Notes: generated by a model not told the origin, from the sequence alone. A stretch of DNA of 34,822 nucleotides from Actinomycetota bacterium (GCA_016213625.1 JACQZZ010000054.1:1-34822), one strand, 5' to 3'. Counted from the first letter of the stretch, positions 17,102 through 26,253 are shown. Made by a program: numbers and translations.

Positions 17102-18476
17102 GTCGAGCAGCGAACCGCGGCCGGCCACGGCGTTGGCCGATGCGGTGGCCGCCGACCTCGGCGTGGGGCCCGGGCCGGAGAAGCAGCCGCCGATCTCGGT
17201 GCGGCGCCTCGTCATCCGGTTCGCGCTCGCCGGCATTCCCGCGCTCATCGCGGTCATCGTCATCACGGCCATCGCGAGCGTGCGCATCGGCACCCGACTC
17301 GGCATCGACGATGCTCGCCGCATCAGCTTCGTGGCCGCCACGTTGGTGCAGGAGCAGGGCCTGGAAGACGGGCTGCTCACGGGCGACCCGGTGGCGATCG
17401 CCGCGGTCGACGACGTGGTGCGCACCTACGTGATCCGCGGCTATCTGGTGCGGGTGAAGCTGCACTCCGTCGATGGCGAGGTGCTGTACTCGAACGACTC
17501 GCGCCTCATCGGCCAACGGTTCCCCATGGGCGACGAGGAGCTCGCGATCCTCGACGGCACCAACGAAGTGGAAGCAGAGGTCAGCGATCTCTCCAAGGAG
17601 GAGAACGCGCTCGAGACCGAGGGCAAGCTGCTGGAGGTGTACCGCCGAGTGGAGACGCCGAACGGGACCCCGGTGCTGTTCGAGGCGTACTTCCGCTACG
17701 ACGACGTGCGCAACACCGGTCTCGACCTGTGGCGGCAGTTCGCGCCCATTGCCGTCGGTGCTCTGCTCGTGCTGGAGCTCGTGCAGATCCCCATCGCCCT
17801 CTCCATGGCTCGTCGTCTGCGCCAGGGCCAGGAGCAGCGCGAGCGGTTGTTGCAGCACGCCATCGAGTCGTCCGACGCCGAGCGTCGTCGCATCGCCAGC
17901 GATCTGCACGACGGCGCGGTGCAAGACCTCACTGGCGTCTCCATGTCACTGTCGGCCGCAGCACGGAAATCGGCCGACCCCAACAGCCGCGATGCGATGG
18001 GCGACGCTGGTTCGAAGATCCGTGAGACCGTCAAGTCGCTGCGCTCGATGCTGGTCGACATCTACCCGCCGAACCTCCACGAGGAAGGCCTGCAGAGTGC
18101 GCTCGCCGACCTGTTGGGGTCGGTGAACAACCGCGGCGTGCGCACGCGACTCGACGTGGCGCCCGAGGCGAGTCAGCTCAGCCGCGAGGCCGTGAGCCTG
18201 CTCTACCGCAGTGCTCAGGAGACGTTGCGCAACGTGGTCACGCACGCGTACGCCACGGAGGTGTCCGTCACCGTCGTGGTCGACGGGCACCGCGCGGTGC
18301 TCGTGGTCGACGACGACGGTGTGGGGTTCGATCCCGAGGTGTTGGCCAACCGTGCCAAGCGCGGACACGTCGGCCTCCGTAGTCTGGTGGGACTCATCCA
18401 GGACGCAGGGGGCCAGATCGAAGTGAGATCCATGCCGGGAGTCGGAACCAGGGTCGAGGTCGTGGTGCCTCGATGA
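17058..18476 (+). CDS. Sensor histidine kinase, NarL-system type (HisKA_3), paralogue 1
   Basis: A 472-residue membrane kinase. It has a first transmembrane helix at about 52-76 (FALAGIPALIAVIVITAIASV), an outer sensor of about 150 residues with VKLHSVDGEVLYSND and IGQRFPMG (single-Cache-like), a second helix at about 226-250 and a HisKA_3 dimerisation box ERRRIASDLHDGAVQDL with phospho-acceptor His284. It ends in an ATPase domain: N box QETLRNVVTHA, G1 DDDGVGFDP, G2 GHVGLRSL and a C-terminal GVGTRVEVVVPR. It overlaps the upstream gene by 44 bp and the response regulator by ATGA. Kinase 2 at 27590 is a close paralogue along the whole length, including the sensor, so the two probably sense related cues. 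Confidence 0.92.
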   Translation: MAAAPVVPPATRFPESSSEPRPATALADAVAADLGVGPGPEKQPPISVRRLVIRFALAGIPALIAVIVITAIASVRIGTRLGIDDARRISFVAATLVQEQGLEDGLLTGDPVAIAAVDDVVRTYVIRGYLVRVKLHSVDGEVLYSNDSRLIGQRFPMGDEELAILDGTNEVEAEVSDLSKEENALETEGKLLEVYRRVETPNGTPVLFEAYFRYDDVRNTGLDLWRQFAPIAVGALLVLELVQIPIALSMARRLRQGQEQRERLLQHAIESSDAERRRIASDLHDGAVQDLTGVSMSLSAAARKSADPNSRDAMGDAGSKIRETVKSLRSMLVDIYPPNLHEEGLQSALADLLGSVNNRGVRTRLDVAPEASQLSREAVSLLYRSAQETLRNVVTHAYATEVSVTVVVDGHRAVLVVDDDGVGFDPEVLANRAKRGHVGLRSLVGLIQDAGGQIEVRSMPGVGTRVEVVVPR

Positions 18477-19117
18477 CCGCCGAGCAACCCATTCGGGTGC
18501 TCGTGGTCGACGATCACGTCATCGTCAGGAACGGTCTGGAGCAATTGCTCGGCGCCACCGACGACTACGAACTCGTGGGGTTGGCCGGGAACGGCCGCGA
18601 AGCCATCGACCTGGTCGAGCAGTTGCAGCCCGATGTCGTGCTGATGGACCTGTCGATGCCCGTGATGGAGGGCGTGGAGGCCACGGCGGTCATCTCCGAG
18701 CGGTGGCCCGACACGAAGATCGTGGTGCTCACCTCGTTCTCCGATCACCAACGTGTGCTGTCAGCACTCGAGGCCGGGGCCGACGGGTACGTGCTCAAGC
18801 ACGCCGATCCCGACCAGATCCTGGCGGCCATCGGCGCGGTGCATCGGGGCGGCGCTCCGATCGATCCGCAGGTGGCGCGCGTGCTGCTCGACGTGAAGCG
18901 GGTTGGCGCGTCGGGTCGCGGCGTGCTCACCGATCGCGAGGAGGAAGTGTTGCGCCTCGTGCAGTCCGGCCTCGCCAACAAGCAGATCGGCCGGCGGCTG
19001 GGCATCTCGGAGCGCACGGTGAAGGCGCATCTCACCAAGATCTTCCACACACTCGGTGTCGCCGATCGCACGCAGGCCGCTCTGTGGGCGGCCGAGCACC
19101 TACCAGCCGCTCGCTGA
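18473..19117 (+). CDS. NarL/FixJ-family response regulator, paralogue 1
   Basis: This 214-residue regulator has a receiver domain with the acidic pair in VLVVDDH, phospho-acceptor Asp59 in VVLMDLSMP, Thr/Ser in VLTSFSD and Lys in YVLKHAD. A LuxR-type HTH follows at about 150-212 (LTDREEEVLRLVQSGLANKQI, recognition helix in ERTVKAHLTKIF). It is the partner of kinase 1 (ATGA overlap). The recognition helix is almost the same as in regulator 2 at 28999, so both should bind the same DNA; the palindrome GGTACTAGTACC is the proposed target. Its last 18 bp overlap the end of the convergent APH-fold gene. Confidence 0.93.
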   Translation: MTAEQPIRVLVVDDHVIVRNGLEQLLGATDDYELVGLAGNGREAIDLVEQLQPDVVLMDLSMPVMEGVEATAVISERWPDTKIVVLTSFSDHQRVLSALEAGADGYVLKHADPDQILAAIGAVHRGGAPIDPQVARVLLDVKRVGASGRGVLTDREEEVLRLVQSGLANKQIGRRLGISERTVKAHLTKIFHTLGVADRTQAALWAAEHLPAAR

Positions 19118-19927
19118 GGCGAACCGCCAGGCCTCGTCGAGCACCGTTCGTGCCGCCGCCGGGTCCGACTTCATCGACGACCACTCGGTGGCGATGCGCA
19201 CCAAACCCGACGCCCGGTGGAACGCCCTCCCGGCCACGATGTCGGCCGCCGCATGCGGTCGGTGGGCGAGATAGGCCGCCTCGAAACGATCACCGAGCTC
19301 CCAGCTCTCGACGGGGTCGGCGCCGCCCACCACGGCCGTCACCCAGCACCACGCGGCGAGGTACTGCACGTCGCGTCCCGGCCCGGCCATCTGGATGCGG
19401 TCGAAGTCGATGAGCGCCGGCCCGGTCGCTCCCGCCAACACGTTCCGCGGCGAGAAATCGCCGTGGTTCGGGCACAGCTGCTCGGAGCCGGGGGCCAGTG
19501 CTGCCAGCCGGTGCAGCAATCCGTCCTCTCGGCCCGTGAGCTTGCGGTCGAGTGAACGCAACAGCTTGTGGGCATCACGCCGACGGTCGACCTGCACCCC
19601 ACTGCTGTGGAGGTCGGCGAGGAGCCTTGCGACGGGCAGGAGCTCCGCGGACGTGCTGCCCAGGTCGCCGCGGGCGGCGACGGCGTCGCCGGGCAGCGCG
19701 GTCATCGTCAGCGTGTGGGTCTCGGGGTCGTAGGCGAGCGGCTCGGGCATCGCGACGCTCTCGCGCTCGGCGCCGAACGGCGAGTTCCACAGGGCCACCA
19801 TCGCTCGGTGCACGGCACGACCGCCGTCGTCGCGATAGCGCTTGTGGATCACGTCGCGGCCATCGAGCCGAGCGAGCGTCACCGGGCGTTCGGTGTGGCC
19901 AGGGTTCAACAGGATCGGCGGGGTCAT
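19100..19927 (-). CDS. APH-fold phosphotransferase 1 (aminoglycoside phosphotransferase family)
   Basis: A 275-residue kinase-like protein with the APH family catalytic loop HGDFSPRNVL (His155, Asp157, Asn162) and metal-binding DFDRIQMAGPGRDVQYLA (Asp174). Family members phosphorylate hydroxyls of aminoglycosides, choline, sugars or amino alcohols. Being the last gene of a glycosyltransferase/ABC exporter operon, it more likely modifies a sugar or lipid intermediate than confers drug resistance. The ATG at 19927 overlaps the stop of the second APH-fold gene (ATGA). Its end overlaps response regulator 1 by 18 bp, tail to tail. N-lobe Lys candidates are in VIHKRY (Lys29). Confidence 0.82.
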   Translation of the reverse strand: MTPPILLNPGHTERPVTLARLDGRDVIHKRYRDDGGRAVHRAMVALWNSPFGAERESVAMPEPLAYDPETHTLTMTALPGDAVAARGDLGSTSAELLPVARLLADLHSSGVQVDRRRDAHKLLRSLDRKLTGREDGLLHRLAALAPGSEQLCPNHGDFSPRNVLAGATGPALIDFDRIQMAGPGRDVQYLAAWCWVTAVVGGADPVESWELGDRFEAAYLAHRPHAAADIVAGRAFHRASGLVRIATEWSSMKSDPAAARTVLDEAWRFASASGW

Positions 19928-20841
19928 GCCGGCACCTTTCGTGCGTCGTCGGCCGGGAATCGGATCAGGAGCCGGGTCGCTTCGTGCAGCAGGGCATCGC
20001 GTTCCTCGGTCGACCGGTGCCGCGACTCGGCGAGGCCCGCCAACCGGGCGAGGCTGAGGAGTTCCCACCGGGCGAGGTCGCCGGTCGACCGATCCCACCG
20101 GTAGCCGGCGATGAACCCGGCGCGGGCCTCGTCGGCCACTGCGCGCGACCGTCGGCCCAACACGCCTTCGCGGGTCAGATGTGCCGCCATGTTGCCGACG
20201 TCGAGCCCCGCGGGTGCCAGCGTGCAGTCGTCGAGGTCGATCCAGTGCACGGACGATCCGTCCACGACGAGCTGACGCGGATGGCAATCGCGGTGCGACG
20301 GCACGGCGGGTCCGGGGTCGATGGAGGGAAGGCACCGCAGCATCGTGTCGACGAACGGCCGGGTGTCGTCGGTGGCCCGCCGACGCAGGGCGTCGACTTC
20401 GTCCGGCAGGGTCCACTCCCGGTCCAGGTCGGCATCGCAGTCGTGCAGTCGCCGCAGCGCACCGCCCGCTCGCCGTGCAGCGGCGATGAAGTCCTCGTCG
20501 GACACCTGGTCGAGGACGATGCCAGGACGGAACTCGATGACGCCCACTCGACCCGTGGGGTCGTGGCCGAGCGAGGCCGGCACCAGATCTGTCAGCCCTG
20601 CCGCGGCGAGCGCGGTGAGCCGGCGATGGTTGCCGCGGGCGCGTGGGCTGTGGAACACCTTCACCACGACCTCGGCGTCGCCGAGCGTGGCGAGTGCGGT
20701 GATCCGCCGTCCCGGCACGTGCCGCAACACCGAACGCGCCTGCAGATCGGGCAGCCATGCATCGGCGGCCCCGACCGCGTCGGCGAGGAGCGCGTCGGCG
20801 AGGACTCGATCGGTGCTCGGAGAGTCGCTAGGCCATCGCAC
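19924..20841 (-). CDS. APH-fold phosphotransferase 2
   Basis: A 305-residue protein of the same fold as its downstream neighbour but clearly divergent in sequence. Visible features are the N-lobe lysine in EVVVKVFHS (Lys61), the catalytic loop SHRDCHPRQLVV (His183, Asp185) and the metal motif IDLDDCTLAPAGLDVGNMAAHL. The frame is open upstream to an ATG at 20862 and beyond, but GTG at 20841 is preceded by GGAGG at 9 nt spacing and limits overlap with the GT4 gene to 14 bp, so it was chosen. Two different APH-type kinases in one operon suggest phosphorylation of two positions or two intermediates; substrates are unknown. Confidence 0.8.
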   Translation of the reverse strand: MRWPSDSPSTDRVLADALLADAVGAADAWLPDLQARSVLRHVPGRRITALATLGDAEVVVKVFHSPRARGNHRRLTALAAAGLTDLVPASLGHDPTGRVGVIEFRPGIVLDQVSDEDFIAAARRAGGALRRLHDCDADLDREWTLPDEVDALRRRATDDTRPFVDTMLRCLPSIDPGPAVPSHRDCHPRQLVVDGSSVHWIDLDDCTLAPAGLDVGNMAAHLTREGVLGRRSRAVADEARAGFIAGYRWDRSTGDLARWELLSLARLAGLAESRHRSTEERDALLHEATRLLIRFPADDARKVPA

Positions 20842-22009
20842 GGCTGCGTACCTCCGCCTCATCCGCGAGGGCGACGATGTCGCGGGCGCGCTGTTGCCAT
20901 CCGTGGTGGCGAAGTGCGTGGCGCCGAGCGGTGATGGCTCGCTCCTTTGCCGCTGGGTCGGTGGCGGCGACCTGCAGCGCCTTGGCCAGCGCTGCCACGT
21001 CACCTGCCGGCACGAGCGTGCCCCACCGGCCGTGCTCGAGCACGGCCGGGATCTGACCGATGGAGCTGGCCACGACGGGAATGCCGGCAGCGAGGTACTC
21101 GTACAGCTTCAGCGGCGAGAACGAGAACGACGACAGCGCCGGGTACGGGGCCACGGCCACGTCGGCAGCGGCCAGCGTGGCAGCGACCCGACCGTGGTCG
21201 ACATGGCCGAGGAAGTGCACGCGCCCCCACCCGCCGAGCGACGCCGCGTGCTGGGCGAGGTCGGTGCGGATGGGGCCGTCGCCGGCCACCACCAGATGCA
21301 TGTCCGCGGTGCGAGCGATGGCATCGATGGCCAGGTCCACCCCGTGCCAGGGACGAAGTGCACCGACGAACGCCGCCATCGGCACCCGCTGCGGCAGCCC
21401 GAGATCGCGACGGGCCTGCGCCGCGAACGGCAGATGCCGGAATCGTTCCACCTCGGCGCCATTGGCCACGACGACGCAGCGGGTCGCCGGCGCGGCGGCC
21501 GACACCTTGGCGGCCACCTCGTCGCTGACGGCGATGGCGAGGTGCGCCTGCTCGAGCACCTCGCGCTCCACCCGCGTGGCCAGCGGCGCCAGGTGGAGCC
21601 CCCGCCATTCCGACTCCTCCTCGGCCAACAGCGAGTTCACCTCCAGCACGTGGCGGCAGCCGGGAACGGTCGCAGCCAACTGAGCGCCTGCCGAACCGAA
21701 GAGCGCCAGCCGCTCGTAGATCACGTCGGGGGCGAAGGCCCGCACGACGTCGCCCATCTCCGAGGCCACTCGCTCGACGAACGCGAGCTTGTTCAGCTCA
21801 CGCTGCAGCCCCTCTGCGCGACCGGGATGGGGCAGCAGATGCACCTGCGCCAGGCCAGTGGGTGGCGGGCCGTGGCCCGCAACGGCGATGAGTTGCACCT
21901 CGTGGCCGATCTCCGCGAGCGCACGGGTGATCGACTGCAGGTGCATCGAGGCGCCCTTCTCGCCGGGGACGCGGATCCCGAGATCGGTGCAGAGCACGGT
22001 GATCCTCAC
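20828..22009 (-). CDS. GT4 family glycosyltransferase
   Basis: A 393-residue GT-B glycosyltransferase. The N-terminal domain begins MRITVLCTDLGIRVPGEKGASMHL (acceptor side, glycine-rich loop). The C-terminal domain has AFVGALRPWHGVDLAIDA, HLVVAGDGP and the nucleotide-sugar motif SPLKLYEYLAAGIPVVAS, the E-x7-E region of GT4 retaining enzymes. It is cytoplasmic or membrane-peripheral and probably adds a hexose to a lipid-linked or small-molecule acceptor. The ATG overlaps the stop of the next glycosyltransferase (ATGA). Donor and acceptor cannot be deduced. Confidence 0.9.
   Translation of the reverse strand: MRITVLCTDLGIRVPGEKGASMHLQSITRALAEIGHEVQLIAVAGHGPPPTGLAQVHLLPHPGRAEGLQRELNKLAFVERVASEMGDVVRAFAPDVIYERLALFGSAGAQLAATVPGCRHVLEVNSLLAEEESEWRGLHLAPLATRVEREVLEQAHLAIAVSDEVAAKVSAAAPATRCVVVANGAEVERFRHLPFAAQARRDLGLPQRVPMAAFVGALRPWHGVDLAIDAIARTADMHLVVAGDGPIRTDLAQHAASLGGWGRVHFLGHVDHGRVAATLAAADVAVAPYPALSSFSFSPLKLYEYLAAGIPVVASSIGQIPAVLEHGRWGTLVPAGDVAALAKALQVAATDPAAKERAITARRHALRHHGWQQRARDIVALADEAEVRSRAMA
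20851..20855 (-). promoter_or_regulatory. Ribosome binding site fixing the APH-fold kinase 2 start
   Basis: On the minus strand GGAGG is followed by 9 nt and GTG 20841. It lies inside the end of the upstream glycosyltransferase gene and is the only non-ATGA junction of the operon. Confidence 0.65.
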
Positions 22010-23259
22010 GCCGACACCGCCTCGCGGAACACCGAGAGGAGCGCCGACGTGGCCCGTGCGGGAGCGAAGGCGTCGATCACGTGCTCGCGACCGTGCCGGC
22101 CCATCGCCGCTGCACCTTCGGGGTCGCCCAACAGCTGGTCGATGGCCGCGGCGAGCGCCGTGGGGTCCTCGGGGCGCACCAGCAGCCCGCTGTGTCCGTG
22201 ATGCACGAGTTCGTCGATGCCCACGACGTCCGTCGACACCACCGGTACCGCTCGCGCCATCGCCTCGACCAACACGGTGGGCATGCCGTCGCGGTCACCG
22301 TCGGCGTCGATGCGACAGGGGAGGGCGACGAGTGCACAGCGCCGGTAGGCCTCGTCGACGTCGGCCGACGTGAGTGCGCCGAGGAACCTGACCCGATCGT
22401 CCACGCCCAGCTCGCCGGCGAGTCGTTCCAGATCAGCGCGGCACGCGCCGTCGCCGACGATCTCCAGCGAGCGCGGTGTCTGCAACACGGCCATGGCTCG
22501 AATGAGCACGTCGATGCCCTTCTTCGGCACGAGGCGAGCGACGCAGAGCACCGGCCCGTCCGGCGACGGTACGGCAGCGCCCGGCATCGGCAACCCGTTC
22601 GGCACGAACCGCACTCGCTGCATCGGCATCACGTCGGCGAGGTGCCGCACGTTGTACTCCGACACCGTCACCACGGTGGCCGCGCCAGCCACGCGACGGG
22701 GCAGCTGCTCGGTGTTGTCCTCGTGGAAGATGTCCTTGGCGTGGGCGGTGACGGAGAAGGTGACGCCGCTGAGCGCTGCGGCGTCGCGTGCCACCTCGGC
22801 GGCGGCCGTGGCGAAGTGCGCGTGCACGTGATGGAACCCGTCACCTCGGACCCGGTCTGCCACCATTCCGGCCTGCGCGAATCGGCGCCATCCCCCGGTG
22901 CGGCGAGCGGCGCGAGCGAGGCGGACCCAGGTGAGCGGCCGGTGAACGCCCACGCGGAGGTGTGCGGTCACCATCGGTCGGGACCATTCCGCCTTGCGGG
23001 GCAGGTACCGAACGCTGGCCGCGACTCTGTCGACGTCGGCGTGGTGCGCCCCGGGCTCGGGTGTCAGCAGCGCGTCGACACCCACACTGACTCCTGCCGC
23101 TTCGAGGCCGAGGAGTTCGCGGACGACGAACGTCTCCGAGAGCCTGGGATAGCGCTTCAGGACGTACAGCACGCGCAGCCCCTGGCCCGGCCGGTCGAGC
23201 GCATCCGTCGTCAGCGGGAGCGGCTCGGTGATGTGTGGTTCGGAATCGAGGATGGTCAT
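22006..23259 (-). CDS. GT4 family glycosyltransferase (WcaL/exopolysaccharide type)
   Basis: This 417-residue protein starts at an ATG overlapping the ABC gene stop (ATGA). After about 30 non-conserved residues comes VLYVLKRYPRLSETFVVREL, the hallmark opening of WcaL-like exopolysaccharide glycosyltransferases, then HVHAHFATAAAEVA and FSVTAHAKDIFHED (acceptor-side histidines). The donor domain follows with VARLVPKKGIDVLIRA, EIVGDG and GMPTVLVEAMARAVPVVSTDVVGIDELV. The presence of this subtype supports an exported polysaccharide, glycolipid or glycoside as operon product. Its longer possible start at 23379 lies inside the ABC gene and was rejected. Confidence 0.9.
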   Translation of the reverse strand: MTILDSEPHITEPLPLTTDALDRPGQGLRVLYVLKRYPRLSETFVVRELLGLEAAGVSVGVDALLTPEPGAHHADVDRVAASVRYLPRKAEWSRPMVTAHLRVGVHRPLTWVRLARAARRTGGWRRFAQAGMVADRVRGDGFHHVHAHFATAAAEVARDAAALSGVTFSVTAHAKDIFHEDNTEQLPRRVAGAATVVTVSEYNVRHLADVMPMQRVRFVPNGLPMPGAAVPSPDGPVLCVARLVPKKGIDVLIRAMAVLQTPRSLEIVGDGACRADLERLAGELGVDDRVRFLGALTSADVDEAYRRCALVALPCRIDADGDRDGMPTVLVEAMARAVPVVSTDVVGIDELVHHGHSGLLVRPEDPTALAAAIDQLLGDPEGAAAMGRHGREHVIDAFAPARATSALLSVFREAVSA

Positions 23260-25058
23260 GACGGCCCCCAGCCGGCGGCCGCGAGGGGCGGCCATTCGAA
23301 GTCGATGGGATCGGTGTCGGCCACGCGCTGGTCGGGACGACGAGGGTGATGGAACCGGCGGTACGTGCCGCCCTTCCACATCAGTTGCTCGTGGGTGCCT
23401 TCCTCCACGACGCGGCCCTGATCGAACACGATGATGCGGTCGGCATGCTCGATCGTGGTGAGTCGGTGAGCGATGACCACCGTGGTGCGCTCACGGGGGA
23501 GGTTGCCGAGCGCTTCGATGATGAGCTCTTCCGACGTGGGGTCGAGTGCACTCGTCGGCTCGTCGAGCAACAGGATGGGGGCGTCGCGCAGGATCGCCCT
23601 GGCGATCGCGATGCGCTGCCGCTGACCGCCGGACAGATTCGCACCACGTTCGCCGACCATCGTGTCCAGCCCGTCCGGCATGCGGCAGGAGAACTCGTCG
23701 ACCAGCGCGAGCCGGACCGCGCGGTCGATCTCCGACTCGCTGGCCCACGGCCGGCCGACGGCGATGTTGTCGCGCAATGTGCCGCGCAGCAGGTTGCAGT
23801 CCTGCAACACCATCGACACCTGACCGCGCACCGACCTCAGCGACGCGTGCCGCAGGTCGTGCCCGTCGATGCACACCGAGCCCGAGGTGGGGTCGATCAG
23901 GCGGGGGATGAGCGCGGCGATCGTGCTCTTCCCGGCACCCGTGGGACCCACCAAGGCGACGGTCTCTCCCGGCTGGATGTCCAGTGACACCTGATCCAAC
24001 GCTGCTTCGCGGCCGTAGGTGAACGTGACGTCGAGCAGTTCGATGTGGCCGCGGGACGGCGGCATCCACGGTGCGCCCGGACGATCGACGATCTGCGGCG
24101 ACTCGGCCAGGATGGCCCCGATTCGCTCGACCGAGACCGTGCCCTTGGAGAAAGTGTTGGACAACTTGGCCAGGGACTTCACCGGCTTGTACATCGACCC
24201 CACGTAGCTGAGGAACACGAGCAGCTGACCGACGGTGAGCTTCCCGTCCATCACCCGCAGCGCACCGAAACCCATCACCATCACCGTCGAGAGCACCGCG
24301 GTCATGTCGACGGCGGGACTGAAGCGAGCCTGGTAACGGGTGGCCTCGAGGCCGGCCTGCAAACTGGTGTCGGTGAGTGTCCCGAATCGCTCGAGCTGCC
24401 GATCCTCCAACGAGAAGGCCTGCACGAGTTGGATGGCGCTGAGGTTCTCGCTGGTGGCCGAGGCCACTTCGCCGTCGGCTTTGCGTGCACGACGAGACGC
24501 CGACTTGAGCTTGCGGTTGGAGCTGAACACGACATACACCAGCGCCGGGGTGGTCGACAGGGCGACCAGGGCGAAGAGCGGGTCGAGCACCACCATGACG
24601 ACGACCATGCCCACCATCAGCAGCGCGTTCGGCAACAAGGTGGCGAGGCTCTGCACCACCAGGTCCTGCGACCGGTCGGCATCGCCCGTGACGCGGGTCG
24701 TGAGGTCACCGACGCGGTGCTCTCCGTGGAATCGCAGCGACATGCGGTTCAGGTGCGCGAACACCGACTCGCGGAGATCAGCGGCGATGTGGAGACCTGT
24801 GGACGACAGCAGGCGGGTGGCCCAGTAGTCGGTGAGCGCGGTGATGGTGACGATGCCCACCAGCGCGAGGCAGCAGGTGACCAACAGCCCGATCGGCCGG
24901 TGCGCGGCGTCGGCGCCGAGCACGTCGTCCACGACGATCTGCAGCGGCCATGGCTGGGCGAGGCCGGCGAGGACCTCGAGGACCGCGAACGTGCCACCGA
25001 GGAAGAGCGCGCGTCGATACGGCCGGGCGAAGCCGCGCAGCAGTCGGAACGCGGTCAT
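23256..25058 (-). CDS. ABC exporter, fused membrane and ATPase domains (MsbA/type IV half-transporter)
   Basis: A 600-residue half-transporter. The membrane domain (about 1-310) has six expected helices, starting FARPYRRALFLGGTFAVLE, with the coupling-helix context MSLRFHGEHRVGDLTTRVTGD typical of ABCB exporters. The nucleotide-binding domain (about 340-580) has Walker A GPTGAGKST (near 369), the Q loop in SMVLQDCNLL, signature NLSGGQRQRIAIARAIL (near 476), Walker B ILLLDEPTSALD (near 494) and the H-loop VIAHRL. It should work as a homodimer exporting a lipid-linked or glycosylated product made by the neighbouring enzymes. Both ends overlap their neighbours by ATGA. Confidence 0.94.
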   Translation of the reverse strand: MTAFRLLRGFARPYRRALFLGGTFAVLEVLAGLAQPWPLQIVVDDVLGADAAHRPIGLLVTCCLALVGIVTITALTDYWATRLLSSTGLHIAADLRESVFAHLNRMSLRFHGEHRVGDLTTRVTGDADRSQDLVVQSLATLLPNALLMVGMVVVMVVLDPLFALVALSTTPALVYVVFSSNRKLKSASRRARKADGEVASATSENLSAIQLVQAFSLEDRQLERFGTLTDTSLQAGLEATRYQARFSPAVDMTAVLSTVMVMGFGALRVMDGKLTVGQLLVFLSYVGSMYKPVKSLAKLSNTFSKGTVSVERIGAILAESPQIVDRPGAPWMPPSRGHIELLDVTFTYGREAALDQVSLDIQPGETVALVGPTGAGKSTIAALIPRLIDPTSGSVCIDGHDLRHASLRSVRGQVSMVLQDCNLLRGTLRDNIAVGRPWASESEIDRAVRLALVDEFSCRMPDGLDTMVGERGANLSGGQRQRIAIARAILRDAPILLLDEPTSALDPTSEELIIEALGNLPRERTTVVIAHRLTTIEHADRIIVFDQGRVVEEGTHEQLMWKGGTYRRFHHPRRPDQRVADTDPIDFEWPPLAAAGWGPS

Positions 25059-26185
25059 CGTGCGGCTGCCATGTTGCCGGCGACCCGCATGCCGGCCAGG
25101 TTGCCGATGAGGGCGGCCGCTCGGCTGGCACCGTCGAGTTCGATCCCTGCCATCCGTAGCATGGCTGGGCTGATGCGCCGGGGCTGGTCGAGCAGCCACG
25201 AGAGTTCGGCGGTGTCGGCACCCTCGTCCACCACGTCGGCCAGGCCGAGTGCCGCCAGGCGGGTGGCGCGGATGGCCTGTTCACGGCGAGGTGCACGGCG
25301 GGGGACCAGCATCGGGCGAACCCCGGCAGCGAGGGCCTCGATGGTGGTGTTGTAGCCGGCCATCTGCACCGATGCGCCGGCCCGAGCGAACAGCGAGCGG
25401 CAACTCTCGACCGTGCCCACCACGTGCATGCGGTGGTGTCCGAGCGAGCGTGTCACCGCGGCGGCAGCCGGCCCGGCGACCATCACCCCTCGCCATTTCG
25501 GGTTGCCACGGATCAGCTCCACGCCGAGTTGGCGGACCTGCGCACCATCGGCGCCACCGCCTGCGGCGATGACCAACAGTCGCTCATCGACCACCGGTGC
25601 GCTGGCCACGGCTGGCTCGTCGAGGACCCAGCCGGTGTAGACCGGACGCATCGGCAGGCCGTACTCGGCCTCGTGGTCGCACACGTGGCGAGCGCCGTAC
25701 ACCACGGCCTGGTCGTACATCGCGTCGGCACCGGTCCAGCGATCGCTGGCCAGTTCGGCCCACACCGAGGGTGCGTCGTCGAGGATGTCGCGCAGGCCGA
25801 GCACGGTGGCGACACCGAGTTCGCGGCAGCGCTCGAGGCCGGGTCGCAACTCGCCGGCGGTGCCGTACGGGTGGCGGTCCACCACCACCACGTCGGGGCG
25901 CTGCTGCTCGATGACGTCGAGGAAGATGTCGGCTCTGCGGGCGATCGCCTGCTCGAACGACAGGGTCTCGTTCACGTAGCGGCCGGCGTCGTTCTTCACC
26001 ATCGACGGGACCCGCACCACCCGGAGGTCACGGCGGTTCAACCACGGCAGGTCGTTCGGCACCCCGGTGACGACGGTGACGTCGGCGGACGGGTCGTGGC
26101 GAAGGATCGCCTCGGCGATGGAGATGTTGCGGCGGACGTGCCCGAGTCCGAATCCGTCGTGTGAGGAGAGCACATAGCTGGCCAT
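25055..26185 (-). CDS. Predicted MurG-like (GT28-type) glycosyltransferase, first gene of the export operon
   Basis: A 376-residue GT-B protein. MASYVLSSHDGFGLGHVRRNISIAEAI is the opening of the predicted glycosyltransferase family COG4671 (quoted here in part: SSHDGFGLGHVRR). A middle segment VVVDRHPYGTAGELRPGLE and a C-terminal donor region with QMAGYNTTIEALAAGVRPMLVPRR resemble MurG/UDP-glucuronosyltransferase donor sites. It is the first gene of the operon and overlaps the ABC gene by ATGA. ATG at 26185 was preferred to 26194 and 26206 because it fits family N-termini; none has a strong ribosome binding site. Palindrome site 2 lies 68 bp upstream. Confidence 0.84.
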   Translation of the reverse strand: MASYVLSSHDGFGLGHVRRNISIAEAILRHDPSADVTVVTGVPNDLPWLNRRDLRVVRVPSMVKNDAGRYVNETLSFEQAIARRADIFLDVIEQQRPDVVVVDRHPYGTAGELRPGLERCRELGVATVLGLRDILDDAPSVWAELASDRWTGADAMYDQAVVYGARHVCDHEAEYGLPMRPVYTGWVLDEPAVASAPVVDERLLVIAAGGGADGAQVRQLGVELIRGNPKWRGVMVAGPAAAAVTRSLGHHRMHVVGTVESCRSLFARAGASVQMAGYNTTIEALAAGVRPMLVPRRAPRREQAIRATRLAALGLADVVDEGADTAELSWLLDQPRRISPAMLRMAGIELDGASRAAALIGNLAGMRVAGNMAAAR

Positions 26186-26253
26186 GTGGACCATCGTCGG
26201 CCCCACGACGTGCCGAGGACCAGTGGCCCTTGGGGATGCCTGGTCACGGCACT

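Noticed and set aside
19100..20841. Aminoglycoside resistance genes
   Set aside because: Both proteins have only the generic APH fold and are embedded in a glycosyltransferase/export operon; nothing points to drug specificity.
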